From the NCBI GenBank assembly GCA_903864555.1, contig CAIPGJ010000476.1, forward strand, positions 1 through 17,177: DNA of 17,177 nt, written 5' to 3'. The stretch comes from an uncultured Pseudomonadota bacterium. GTDB taxonomy: Bacteria; Pseudomonadota; Gammaproteobacteria; Burkholderiales; SG8-39. The position numbers and the translations under genes were made by a program. The notes beneath the pieces are model-generated. The model ran no database searches, had not been told where the DNA came from, and worked only from the letters and a program-made list of their open reading frames with translations. Below are positions 1 through 6,844 of the stretch, in pieces. Each line of letters begins with the position of its first letter. The stretch's first letter is position 1.

Positions 1-489
1 CGCACGGCTGACCAGGGTGTTGGCCGTCTGCATGCCGGTGATGCGCAGCTTCCAGTCCTGGGGCAGTGCCTCGTAGGCGGCGTTCATGTTGCACACGGAA
101 GTGGCACCGCCCTTGTCGGGCACCTCCACCGCATACAGCATGGTGAACTTGGGCGGGCGCTCCTGGTTGGTGTGGTCGGTGTGCCAGGTCGCGTTCTTCG
201 CCACCTTGGCCTGCGCCCCGGTGCTGTCCTTGTTGCGGTTGGACAGCACGCTGATCAGCGGATGGCCATCGACCAGGTAGCGCCGGTTCTGGTCCTCCAT
301 CAGCTCGCCGAACAGTTCGGCTGCCGCCTGGTACTGGGCCGGGGTGAACTGCTGCCCGCGAATGACCATCACCGCATGCTTGGCCACCGCTTCGTTCAAC
401 TGCCTGCGGGTGGCCTCATCCACCGGATTGCGCAGGTCGATGTCCGTGACAATGGCGCCGATATGCTCTTTCACCTTGGTAATCTGCAT
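1..489 (-). CDS. TauD/TfdA-family Fe(II)/2-oxoglutarate-dependent dioxygenase, N-terminal part
   Basis: The first 163 residues of a TauD/TfdA-type dioxygenase are visible; the gene runs off the left edge, so the distal His and Arg of the active site are missing. These cytoplasmic enzymes hydroxylate small organic acids (taurine, sulfonates, 2,4-D and others) using 2-oxoglutarate, O2 and Fe(II). The family start is clear (IGAIVTDIDL, residues 11-19), and the metal motif H-x-D appears as W-H103-T-D105 followed by N/QERPP, as in TauD/TfdA proteins. The ATG at 489-487 follows a strong GGAGGAG ribosome site. The gene is separated by 115 bp from the toxin-antitoxin cluster on the same strand and is probably transcribed on its own. 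The substrate cannot be predicted from this part. The family call is secure; the specificity is unknown. Confidence 0.87.
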   Translation of the reverse strand, partial: MQITKVKEHIGAIVTDIDLRNPVDEATRRQLNEAVAKHAVMVIRGQQFTPAQYQAAAELFGELMEDQNRRYLVDGHPLISVLSNRNKDSTGAQAKVAKNATWHTDHTNQERPPKFTMLYAVEVPDKGGATSVCNMNAAYEALPQDWKLRITGMQTANTLVSRA

Positions 490-570
490 CGCTCCTCCTC
501 GTGGTCACACCGTTGTATGGTTTTTGTGTGAAGCCGGACTGCAGGGTGATTCTACTTCCAGAACCGTGAC

Positions 571-589
571 GGGCTGCCGGACGCAGCCC
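571..589 (-). terminator. Possible weak terminator hairpin after the HigA gene
   Basis: A perfect 7-bp stem, GGGCTGC/GCAGCCC, with a 5-nt loop lies 15 nt beyond the stop codon of the HigA-like gene on the minus strand. There is no T-run after it, so intrinsic termination would be poor. It may only limit read-through into the dioxygenase gene. Confidence 0.3.
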
Positions 590-604
590 TTCATGCAGGG
601 CTTG

Positions 605-931
605 TCAGCCAGGCTTCATGTCACCAGACTTGAGCTGATACTGCGCGCGGGCCTGCTCAACCCGCAGCAAATCCTTCCCGATGTGGCGGCGCGCCTCCTC
701 CAGGTCGTAGTCGGCTTGCAGACCCAGCCAGAAACCCTCGGAAGTGCCGAAGAATGCCGCCAGGCGCAGCGCCGTATCGGCAGTGATGCCGCGCTTGCCC
801 AACACGATTTCGTTGATCCGGCGCGGTGGCACCCCGGTTGCACGGGCCAGCGCATTCTGGCTGAGGCCCATCGGGTTCATGAACTCCTCCAACAGCACTT
901 CCCCCGCATGAATGTTCGGCAGTGTCTTCAT
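605..931 (-). CDS. HigA-family antitoxin (XRE HTH), without an intact adjacent HigB
   Basis: A 108-residue HigA/VapI-type antitoxin. The family signature is nearly complete: IHAGEVLLEEF (7-17), an HTH at about 23-42 (GLSQNALARATGVPPRRINE), GKRGITADTALRLA (45-58) and FGTSEGFWLGLQADYDLE (61-78). Such proteins neutralise the HigB mRNA interferase and repress their own operon. HigB normally lies just upstream; here the upstream neighbour is a different antitoxin gene, 49 bp away. A short frame ending ...DVEITVYIEKP stops at 930-928 and overlaps this ATG as ATGA, which looks like the tail of a lost HigB. The ribosome site (GAGAAG) is modest. The gene is co-directional with the RelE/NadS pair and probably shares its transcript. 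It is either an orphan antitoxin or a third member of the cassette. Confidence 0.85.
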   Translation of the reverse strand: MKTLPNIHAGEVLLEEFMNPMGLSQNALARATGVPPRRINEIVLGKRGITADTALRLAAFFGTSEGFWLGLQADYDLEEARRHIGKDLLRVEQARAQYQLKSGDMKPG

Positions 932-975
932 GGCTTCTCAATGTAGACAGTGATTTCCACATCGGAAGGGCCGGC
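928..975 (-). pseudogene. Possible HigB toxin C-terminal remnant
   Basis: In the gap between the NadS-like stop and the HigA start, one minus-strand frame reads AGPSDVEITVYIEKP and then TGA at 930-928, overlapping the HigA ATG (ATGA). Known HigB toxins end in a DVEI-x-DYH type tail and are often translationally coupled to higA. The match is short (about 5-7 residues) and no start or catalytic core remains. The upstream part would have been replaced by the NadS-like gene. This is inference from a short motif. Confidence 0.35.
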
Positions 976-980
976 GTGAC

Positions 981-1286
981 TCAGTCCCTGAGCGCCGCGG
1001 CAATGATCTTCGGATGCTGCTGCGCGATTCGGATGAGCGTCCTGGCAGCGCCCGAAGGCTCGCGCTCGCCCTGTTCCCACTTCTGCAGCGTGCGCACGGA
1101 AATACCCAGCACGGTCGCAAACTGCGACTGGCTCAGGCCGCTGGCCTGCCGGGCAACCACTACCTCGGGCACCGCCACACGCGTCCTGCGCACAGCCTTG
1201 CCGGACTTCATCTGCCTGACACTTCCCAGCAATTCAGCCTGGAAAGCCTGCAACTCTGCGTCAATCACCTTCTTTTTCGACGGCAT
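981..1286 (-). CDS. NadS/HigA2-like HTH antitoxin
   Basis: A 101-residue antitoxin with a C-terminal XRE/Cro HTH at about residues 51-72 (LSQSQFATVLGISVRTLQKWEQG), followed by REPSGAARTLIRIAQQHP, the typical ending of NadS/HigA2-type antitoxins. The N-terminal half (lysine-rich start, VRQMKSGK) is the usual toxin-binding arm. Its start overlaps the 3' end of the RelE-like toxin gene by 26 bp, and its AAGGAG ribosome site lies inside the toxin gene, so translation is coupled. The product should bind the toxin and, through the HTH, the palindrome at 1596-1612. Gene order toxin-then-antitoxin is that of HigBA-type modules. The family and pairing are secure; the activity is untested. Confidence 0.87.
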   Translation of the reverse strand: MPSKKKVIDAELQAFQAELLGSVRQMKSGKAVRRTRVAVPEVVVARQASGLSQSQFATVLGISVRTLQKWEQGEREPSGAARTLIRIAQQHPKIIAAALRD

Positions 1287-1584
1287 GTTTCAACTCCTTG
1301 AGGAAAGACGCGGGTAGATTGTCGAACTTGCTTTTGGTGTAAGCGATCAACAACCAGAGGGTGCCACTTGCAAGCACGTTGTAGTAAATCACCCGGGCAC
1401 CACCACGTTTGCCACGTCCGCCTGCAGCCCACCGCAGCTTGCGCAAACCACCGCTGCCCGGAATGACATCACCCGCCAGAGGATTGAGTGCGATCCAGTT
1501 GACGAAGGCATCCAGCTCTTCCTCTGACCAGATGGCTTCAGCCGCGTTCCGGAAAGCTGCAGTTTGGGCGACAGTCAGGTACAT
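1261..1584 (-). CDS. RelE/HigB2-like toxin of a type II toxin-antitoxin pair
   Basis: A 107-residue RelE/ParE-superfamily protein, predicted to be a ribosome-dependent mRNA interferase. The diagnostic block is GDVIPGSGGLRKLRWAAGGRGKRGGARVIYY, residues 38-68, where the basic residues (K49, R51, R58, K60, R61, R64) are in the positions that contact RNA in this family. It is followed by the hydrophobic strand TLWLLIAYTKSKFDNL and a C-terminal helix (LKELKHAVEKEG). The ATG at 1584 is preferred to a TTG nine bases upstream because it gives the usual MYLTV start, although neither has a strong ribosome site. The NadS-like antitoxin gene overlaps its 3' end. The length is normal and the protein appears intact. 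Confidence 0.87.
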   Translation of the reverse strand: MYLTVAQTAAFRNAAEAIWSEEELDAFVNWIALNPLAGDVIPGSGGLRKLRWAAGGRGKRGGARVIYYNVLASGTLWLLIAYTKSKFDNLPASFLKELKHAVEKEGD

Positions 1585-1595
1585 GGGAATCAATC

Positions 1596-1612
1596 ATACC
1601 CCATTGGGGCAT
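1596..1612. promoter_or_regulatory. Palindromic operator of the RelE/NadS module
   Basis: ATACCCCATTGGGGCAT is an almost perfect palindrome (7 of 8 arm positions around a central T). It lies 11 bp upstream of the toxin ATG and just downstream of the putative -10, where bound antitoxin would block initiation. Position and symmetry fit an autoregulatory operator for the NadS-like HTH protein; binding is inferred. Confidence 0.6.
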
Positions 1613-1613
1613 A

Positions 1614-1643
1614 ATTATCACTTGCCCCCAAAGCCCTCAGCAA
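1614..1643 (-). promoter_or_regulatory. Probable promoter of the toxin-antitoxin cluster
   Basis: Read on the minus strand, TTGCTG (1643-1638) and GATAAT (1619-1614, 5 of 6 matches to TATAAT) are separated by 18 bp. The start site would fall inside the palindrome at 1596-1612, about 20 bp before the toxin ATG. Sigma-70 type; predicted by eye. Confidence 0.5.
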
Positions 1644-1740
1644 CAGACCACTGCCCCCCAGGGATAGACCACGGTTTTCGCAAGCGATGACCGTGATCCG
1701 TACTAGGCTGGTTTCGTGTCCCCGGTTCGGTCCGGCTCGT

Positions 1741-1769
1741 TTGCGCTGGCTGCTACCCAAGGTTAGAGT
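1741..1769 (+). promoter_or_regulatory. Possible promoter for Bug protein 1
   Basis: TTGCGC (1741-1746) and TAGAGT (1764-1769) are separated by 17 bp, about 50 bp before the Bug protein 1 start. Both hexamers are imperfect, so this is a weak prediction. The rest of 1613-1821 holds no gene that I can support. Confidence 0.3.
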
Positions 1770-1821
1770 GCATTGTCTGCGCGGCGCGTTGCTGCCGGAG
1801 GAACTTCAGGAGGAGAAGCCC

Positions 1822-2826
1822 ATGCACACGCGGACATCAAGCCTCACCCGGCCTGCACACCTGGCCGTCACGCTGCTGGCCCTGATGCTGTCCTTGTCAG
1901 GCAGCGCGGCGAACGCCCAGCAGGACTACCCGAACAAGCCCGTGCGCCTGGTGATTCCTTACCCCGCTGGCGGTACCACAGACCTGCTGGGACGCATGAC
2001 CGGCCAGCGCCTGGCAGCCCAATGGAAACAGCCGGTGATTGCGGACAACCGGCCCGGCGCCGGCGGCAGCCTAGGTGCCGCTGCCGTGGCCAAGGCGCCC
2101 GCCGACGGCTACCAGCTGGTGCTGGGCAATTCGGCCTCGCATGGCGCCTGGGAACTGCTCTACCCGGGCAACCCGCCCTACAACGCCCTCCGCGATTTCA
2201 CGCCGGTGTCGCTGCTTGCCACCACCAAGCTGGTGCTGGTGGTGCGCACCGGGCTGCCGGCCAGGACCGCCGCAGAACTGGTGGCGATGGCCAGGGCCAA
2301 ACCCGGTGCCCTCAGCTATGCATCGCCTTCGGTGGGCAGCTCGCCGCACCTGGGGATGGAACTGTTCAAGATGGTGGCCGGCATCGACATCGTGCACGTG
2401 CCCTATGCCGGCGCGGCGCCCGCGCGCACCGCGCTGCTCGCGGGCACCGTGGATGCCTACATGGGCGGCGTGCAGGCCATGCAGGAACTGGCGCGCGCCG
2501 ACAAGGTGCGCGTGCTGGGCGTGGTGTCGGGCACGCGCTCGCCCGACGCACCCGCGCTGCCCACGCTGGCCGAACAAGGCTATGCCCAGGCCGAAATCGA
2601 CACCTGGTACGGCCTGCTCGCCCCCGCAGGACTCGCCCCCGATCTTCTGTCACGGCTCAATACCGCCACGCGCCGCGTCCTGGACGGGGACGAAGTGCGC
2701 GCGGAACTGGCAAAGCTCGACTTCGAGCGCGCCACCTCCACCCCGCAGGAATTCTCCGCCCTGCTCGCGCGCGAGCGCGAGAAGCTGTCACGGATCATCA
2801 GGACTGCGGGCATCAAGGGCGAATGA
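1822..2826 (+). CDS. Bug/TctC-family periplasmic solute-binding protein (Bug 1)
   Basis: A 334-residue tripartite tricarboxylate transporter-type receptor. A signal peptide (basic start, hydrophobic TLLALMLSLSG, cleavage near NA-QQ at residue 32) sends it to the periplasm. The mature protein opens with the family signature YPNKPVRLVIPYPAGGTTDLLGR and continues with DNRPGAGGSLGA, KAPADGYQL, GSSPHLGMELFK, VHVPYAGAAPA and the ending PQEFSALLARERE. Bug proteins bind carboxylates or amino acids in a water-mediated pocket. The frame is open upstream, but the ATG at 1822 is chosen because AGGAGGAG lies six bases before it and the signal peptide starts there. It is convergent with the isomerase gene. 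No TctA/TctB membrane genes are present, so it is an orphan receptor. The ligand is unknown; sequence differs clearly from the Bug 2/3 pair. Confidence 0.92.
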   Translation: MHTRTSSLTRPAHLAVTLLALMLSLSGSAANAQQDYPNKPVRLVIPYPAGGTTDLLGRMTGQRLAAQWKQPVIADNRPGAGGSLGAAAVAKAPADGYQLVLGNSASHGAWELLYPGNPPYNALRDFTPVSLLATTKLVLVVRTGLPARTAAELVAMARAKPGALSYASPSVGSSPHLGMELFKMVAGIDIVHVPYAGAAPARTALLAGTVDAYMGGVQAMQELARADKVRVLGVVSGTRSPDAPALPTLAEQGYAQAEIDTWYGLLAPAGLAPDLLSRLNTATRRVLDGDEVRAELAKLDFERATSTPQEFSALLAREREKLSRIIRTAGIKGE

Positions 2827-2939
2827 GCCGGCACCTGGGTGAGGAATGGGAGAGCAGGATCTCAGTTCTGCGCCAAACGCCTTGCCCATGAACTGCGCCG
2901 CCAGTCAGCGGCCCGCCCACAGCGTGAACCGCCCCGCTG

Positions 2940-3722
2940 TCAGCGACTCAGCCACGGCCTGATCCAGCCCAGGCCGTCCTCGGTGCGCCCGGCCGGTGCG
3001 TATTCGCAGCCCACCCAGCCGGTGTAGCCGATGCGGTCCATCCAGTCGAAGAGGAAGGGAAAGTTGATTTCCCCTGTGCCCGGTTCGTGGCGGTCAGGAA
3101 CATCCGCGATCTGAATATGGCCGATCCGCGCGAGGTTCTTCTCCATGGTCTTGGCCAGATCCCCCTCCATGATCTGCATGTGAAACAGGTCGTACTGCAG
3201 CAGCAGATTGGAGGCGCCAACCTCGTCCATGATGGACAATGCCTGTGCCGTATTGCACAGGAAAAAGTCGGGGATGGAGCGTGTATTGACCGGCTCGATG
3301 AGAAGCATGATGCCCGCCCTCGCCAGTTCATCCGCGGCAAAGCGCAGATTATCGACAAAGGTCCGGCGCAATACCGCAGGGTCGGTGCCGGCTGGCCCGA
3401 ATCCCGAGAGGCAGTTCAGCCGTGTACATCCCAGTGACTCTGCGTAATCGATGCTGCGCCGGATGCTATCCCGGAACTCAGCGATCCGCGACGGAATGCA
3501 GGCGATTCCGCGATCCCCTTTGCTCCAGTCTCCGGCATGAAGATTGAACAGCGCCACTTCGACACCTGCCTGGCGCACCCGGTCGACCAGCATTTTCCTG
3601 TCAAGAGCGTAAGGAAAATGGAATTCAACCGACCGGAACCCTTCGGCGGCAGCCCGATCGAAGCGGTCCGGAAATTCCGCGTCGGTGAACATGAAACTCA
3701 GGTTGGCGCAAAACTTCGGCAT
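2940..3722 (-). CDS. Hydroxypyruvate isomerase / 2-oxotetronate isomerase family (Hyi/OtnI-like)
   Basis: A 260-residue xylose-isomerase-like TIM barrel. Hyi interconverts hydroxypyruvate and tartronate semialdehyde; the close relative OtnI isomerises 2-oxotetronates. Family blocks are MPKFCANLSFMF (1-12), NLHAGDWSKGDRGIA (60-74), LIEPVN with the metal-binding glutamate E143, QYDLFHMQ (177-183) with D178 and H181, GHIQIADVPDRHEPGTGEI (201-219), and CEY with the second metal glutamate E240. The length equals that of known Hyi proteins. The ATG at 3722 is chosen because AAAGGA lies eight bases upstream and family members start MPKF/MPRF; longer in-frame starts add unrelated sequence. It is divergent from Bug 2 across a 376-bp region. 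With a glyoxylate/hydroxypyruvate reductase-like gene nearby, a role in C2/C3 hydroxyacid metabolism is likely. Hyi and OtnI cannot be told apart by eye. Confidence 0.85.
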   Translation of the reverse strand: MPKFCANLSFMFTDAEFPDRFDRAAAEGFRSVEFHFPYALDRKMLVDRVRQAGVEVALFNLHAGDWSKGDRGIACIPSRIAEFRDSIRRSIDYAESLGCTRLNCLSGFGPAGTDPAVLRRTFVDNLRFAADELARAGIMLLIEPVNTRSIPDFFLCNTAQALSIMDEVGASNLLLQYDLFHMQIMEGDLAKTMEKNLARIGHIQIADVPDRHEPGTGEINFPFLFDWMDRIGYTGWVGCEYAPAGRTEDGLGWIRPWLSR

Positions 3723-4098
3723 ATAGTCATCCTTTGCAGATTGGGCAAGTATCCGAAAACCCCACACCATCGCAGGCCATGTTGCACAGCGCCAAAACCC
3801 GCCCACCAGGCACTTGTGGAAACGCGGGTGCGATTCGGATAAAGTTAAGCATTCAACCATTATGCTTTTATGGCAGCAAGCAGCATCAGAAGACTCCGGG
3901 CGAGCCGGGAATCTGCCGAGAATCACATTGGAATCATTAGAGCGGAACTGCATCCGCCATAAACAAAGAATCAGGAAGACTCTGAAAAATGCCTGTTTTT
4001 CATGGCGCAATCACAGGGGCATGGGGATGCCTCCCGGTTTTCGAAAGTTTCCCCGGGGCAGTGACGACACTTGGACTCATCAACGGAGGAGAGGCGGG
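3723..4098. promoter_or_regulatory. Divergent intergenic region with two inverted repeats
   Basis: This 376-bp region separates the isomerase gene from Bug 2 and must carry both promoters. I see no gene in it. It holds AAGCAT-N9-ATGCTT (3847-3867) and GAAAAA-N6-TTTTTC (3984-4001), both perfect inverted repeats that could be operators. A possible + strand promoter is TTGTGG (3814-3819) and GATAAA (3838-3843), spaced 18 bp. The region is visibly more AT-rich than the genes. The neighbouring MarR protein (5194-5748) is a candidate binder. Confidence 0.4.
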
Positions 4099-5097
4099 AT
4101 GAACACAAATCCATCATGTGACAATGCCACCACGATGTCAGGCCATCTGCGGGCATGCGGCCTTGCGCTGATGCTGTCTGCCAGCAGCATTGCCGGCGCT
4201 GCCGACTACCCAGTCAAGCCCATGCGTTACGTTGTGGGTTTTGCCGCCGGTGGCGGTGCCGATATCAGTTGCCGTTACTGGGGCCAGAAGCTGACCGCCA
4301 TCACGGGACAGCCGGTGACCGTTGATAACCGTCCGGGGGCGGCGAGCGAGTTGGCGGTGAAGCATGTCATGGCTGCGCCGGCCGATGGCTACACGCTCCT
4401 TTGCACTACGGCCAGCGCCGGCATCCTCTCTGGAAAATTAAGGCCGCCCTTTGACTTGCGCACCGACCTGGCCCCGGTGATCCAGATGACGCGCTTCACC
4501 TTCGCGTTCTACGCCAGCCCGAACCTGCCGGTGAAGTCCATACAGGAGCTGATCGCATACGCCAAGAGCCAGCCCGGCAAGCTGAACTACAGCTCTGTGG
4601 GCCTGGGCTCCACACCACACCTGGCTATGGAATTGTTCAAATCCGCAACGGGCATAGATGTGGTGCATGTTCCCTTCAAGGGCACTGCCCAGGCAGTGAC
4701 CGCCGTTCTGACCGGCGAAATACAGGTCGGGCTGGATGCAGCCGCTGCGCTGCGCGGCCAGTTTGCTTCGGGCAAGCTGCGACCGCTGGCGGTCATTTCA
4801 GCGCGCCGCTCACCCGCACTGCCGGACGTGATGGGCATGGAGGAAGCGGGCGTAAAGGGAGTGGACGTGATCGCGTGGACTGGTCTGACGGCCCCCGTAA
4901 AGACACCGCGAGACATCATCGGCACACTCAACCGGCACTACAACGCCATCCTGCTGGAGCCCGAAGTGAAGAAGAACTTCTTCGATCAGGGCTACGAGAC
5001 CGGCGGCGGCACTCCGGAAGATCTTGGTCGACTGATCGCCAAGGAAGTATCCGAATGGAGCAAGGTGATCCGGGATGGAAACATCGATTTCAATTGA
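4099..5097 (+). CDS. Bug/TctC-family solute-binding protein (Bug 2), paralogue of Bug 3
   Basis: A 332-residue periplasmic receptor. The ATG at 4099 follows GGAGGAG by seven bases. The signal peptide has a long n-region (cleavage near AGA-AD, about residue 34); the internal ATG at 4135 would give a more ordinary one but lacks a ribosome site. Family motifs: YPVKPMRYVVGFAAGGGADISCR, DNRPGAASELA, APADGYTLL, LGSTPHLAMELFK, VHVPFKGTAQA and GEIQVGLDAA. It aligns without gaps to Bug 3 at roughly 70% identity by hand count over the mature part, including the run DLRTDLAPVIQMT and the cysteines in CTTASAG. The pair is a tandem duplication with a MarR gene between the copies. Likely function is capture of the same or related organic anion; the ligand is not predictable. 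Confidence 0.92.
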   Translation: MNTNPSCDNATTMSGHLRACGLALMLSASSIAGAADYPVKPMRYVVGFAAGGGADISCRYWGQKLTAITGQPVTVDNRPGAASELAVKHVMAAPADGYTLLCTTASAGILSGKLRPPFDLRTDLAPVIQMTRFTFAFYASPNLPVKSIQELIAYAKSQPGKLNYSSVGLGSTPHLAMELFKSATGIDVVHVPFKGTAQAVTAVLTGEIQVGLDAAAALRGQFASGKLRPLAVISARRSPALPDVMGMEEAGVKGVDVIAWTGLTAPVKTPRDIIGTLNRHYNAILLEPEVKKNFFDQGYETGGGTPEDLGRLIAKEVSEWSKVIRDGNIDFN

Positions 5098-5193
5098 CAG
5101 TTCATCGATTGGCTCGCCGGGCGATGCAAGGATGCGGTGATACCTGCACGGAGCGCTATACTCAGACCGGCAAGGTTGAAACAGGCTCCGTGC

Positions 5194-5748
5194 ATGGCCA
5201 CTACGCAAAAGAAGTACCGCATCACCGATTCGGCGCTCTACAGAATCCACAAGCTGGCGCGCTCGCTTACCAAGGGCACCACGAAGTATTTCATGGCGCA
5301 CTTCGACCTGAGCGTCCCCGAGATTCGGGTCCTGTCGGTGATCAGTAGCTATTCGCCCCTGTCTTCGAGCGTGGTCGTGGACATCGCCGCAATGGACAAG
5401 GCGCTGGTAAGCCGGGCGTTGGACAAGCTGCTCAAGCGCGGCCTGGTCGCGGTGAGCGCAGATCCGACAGACCAGCGCAAGTACATCTGGAGCCTCACCG
5501 CAGTTGGGAAGGACGTTACAGACCGCATCCATGCGGCCCGGGTGCGGCGCCAGGCCAGGCTGTTTGCTTGCATCAGTGCGGACGAGCATGCCGCCCTGCA
5601 GAGCATACTCGATCGCCTGTTTCAGTCTTCCGAAGCCGCCAACAAAGCGGATGCGGCTTCCTTGGCTGCGCAGCGCGGCAAGCGCGCGACGAAACTACGC
5701 CAGGGTGTCATGGGCGCCGCACAACAGATCGCAAAGAGCCGGAAGTAG
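5194..5748 (+). CDS. MarR-family transcriptional regulator
   Basis: A 184-residue winged-HTH regulator. The core lies at about residues 20-110: helix LSVPEIRVLSVI (39-50), recognition region AAMDKALVSRALDKLLKRGLV (65-85) and wing DPTDQRKYIWSLT (90-102), where D93, R95 and K96 match the conserved wing. MarR proteins act as dimers and usually respond to small aromatic or acidic ligands. The C-terminus has an unusual basic, alanine-rich tail (about 150-184, with RGKR and KSRK). The ATG at 5194 is chosen because the upstream GTG at 5137 adds a non-family extension; there is no clear ribosome site at either. The gene lies between two paralogous Bug genes on the same strand, so it probably controls them and perhaps the catabolic operon opposite. 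The family is secure; its targets are inferred. Confidence 0.9.
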   Translation: MATTQKKYRITDSALYRIHKLARSLTKGTTKYFMAHFDLSVPEIRVLSVISSYSPLSSSVVVDIAAMDKALVSRALDKLLKRGLVAVSADPTDQRKYIWSLTAVGKDVTDRIHAARVRRQARLFACISADEHAALQSILDRLFQSSEAANKADAASLAAQRGKRATKLRQGVMGAAQQIAKSRK

Positions 5749-5769
5749 GTGCACCTGACTGGCCGGACC

Positions 5770-5803
5770 CGAAATCGGAATCCATTTCGCGGCCACGGCC
5801 GCG
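5770..5803. promoter_or_regulatory. Overlapping inverted repeats between marR-like gene and Bug 3
   Basis: Two perfect dyads overlap in the 94-bp gap: CGAAAT-N8-ATTTCG (5770-5789) and CGCGGCC-AC-GGCCGCG (5788-5803). The first has the size of a typical MarR operator. The second could be an operator or a GC-rich attenuating hairpin, but it lacks a T-run. They lie 27-72 bp before the Bug 3 start. Regulation by the adjacent MarR protein is inferred. Confidence 0.4.
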
Positions 5804-5842
5804 CCGCGCGATGGCGCGATTGCTTACATAGGAGGCTCCAGC

Positions 5843-6835
5843 ATGATGATCAGAACAAGGCAGGCTGCCGGCGTTATCCGGCGCGCAACCCTGTGCGCAG
5901 CATTGCTGGCCAGCTCGCTGCCGGCAGCTGCAGTCGCGGCGGATTTCCCGATCAAACCCATGCGCTACGTGCTGGGCTTTGCCGCTGGCGGGGCGGCTGA
6001 TCTGGTCTGCCGTGCCTGGGGGGCCAAACTCACCGCCGCCACCGGGCAGCAGGTGGTGGTGGAAAACCGCCCCGGGGCGGCGAGCGAACTGGCCATCAAG
6101 CATGTCATGGCGGCCCCTGCTGATGGCTACACTCTGCTGTGCACCACGGCTAGTGCCGGGATTCTCTCGGCCAAGCTGAAGGCGTCATTCGACCTGCGCA
6201 CCGATCTTGCACCGGTGATCCAGATGACAAGTTCCACCTTCGTGTTCTATATAAGTCCGTCGCTGCCGGTAAAGTCCATTCAGGAGCTCATCGCCTATTC
6301 GAAGGCCCGCCCGGGCAAGATCAATTACGGATCAGTGGGTGTGGGTTCCACCACTCACCTGGCATTCGAGGTGTTCAAACAGTCAACGGGCCTCGATATC
6401 GTGCACATTCCCTTCAAAGGCACAGCGCAGACTTCAGTGGCCGTGATGTCCGGCGAAATCCAGGTCGGACTGGATGCCGCCACCGTACTCAAGCCGCATT
6501 TCGATTCCGGAAAGCTACGACCGCTAGCGGTGATTTCAGCGCGACGCACTCCCACGCTGCCGGAAGTGGTCGGAATGCAGGAGGCCGGCATTGCCAATGT
6601 CGACGTTGTCGCCTGGAACGGCCTGACCGCGCCGCTTAAGACGCCCCGCGAGGTCATCGATGTGCTGAATCGTCACTACAACGAGTTTCTCAAAGACCCG
6701 GAGTTCCGCGCCTTTCACTTCAAGCAGGGTTTCGAGGCCGAGGGAGGATCACCCGAAGTGCTGGCCAGGCGCATCGCCTCTGAAGTGGAGGCCTGGAGCC
6801 GGGTGATCAGAGCTCTGAAAATCGAGTTTGACTAG
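5843..6835 (+). CDS. Bug/TctC-family solute-binding protein (Bug 3), paralogue of Bug 2
   Basis: A 330-residue periplasmic receptor starting seven bases after AGGAGG. The signal peptide has an arginine-rich n-region and a hydrophobic core ATLCAALLASSL, with cleavage near AVA-AD at residue 32. The mature part FPIKPMRYVLGFAAGGAADLVCR...ENRPGAASELA...APADGYTLLCTTASAG...VHIPFKGTAQ...GEIQVGLDAA matches Bug 2 without gaps (roughly 70% identity by hand). Differences cluster at the C-terminus and around residues that line the pocket in Bug proteins, so ligand range may have shifted. It ends only nine bases from the stop of the convergent dehydrogenase gene. No membrane components are linked. The ligand is unknown. 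Confidence 0.92.
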   Translation: MMIRTRQAAGVIRRATLCAALLASSLPAAAVAADFPIKPMRYVLGFAAGGAADLVCRAWGAKLTAATGQQVVVENRPGAASELAIKHVMAAPADGYTLLCTTASAGILSAKLKASFDLRTDLAPVIQMTSSTFVFYISPSLPVKSIQELIAYSKARPGKINYGSVGVGSTTHLAFEVFKQSTGLDIVHIPFKGTAQTSVAVMSGEIQVGLDAATVLKPHFDSGKLRPLAVISARRTPTLPEVVGMQEAGIANVDVVAWNGLTAPLKTPREVIDVLNRHYNEFLKDPEFRAFHFKQGFEAEGGSPEVLARRIASEVEAWSRVIRALKIEFD

Positions 6836-6844
6836 CGCCGTGTC

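Noticed and set aside
506..530. CACAC ... GTGTG symmetric ends upstream of the dioxygenase gene
   Set aside because: Only five bases match at the ends with 15 bp between and no internal symmetry. Too weak to call an operator.
1773..2891. A second long plus-strand frame overlapping Bug 1
   Set aside because: Its product is arginine/alanine/glycine-rich with no motif, whereas the other frame is a complete Bug protein with signal peptide and ribosome site.
5157..5162. TATACT as a -10 for the marR gene
   Set aside because: The hexamer is good, but no acceptable -35 lies 16-18 bp upstream, so it was not listed as a promoter.
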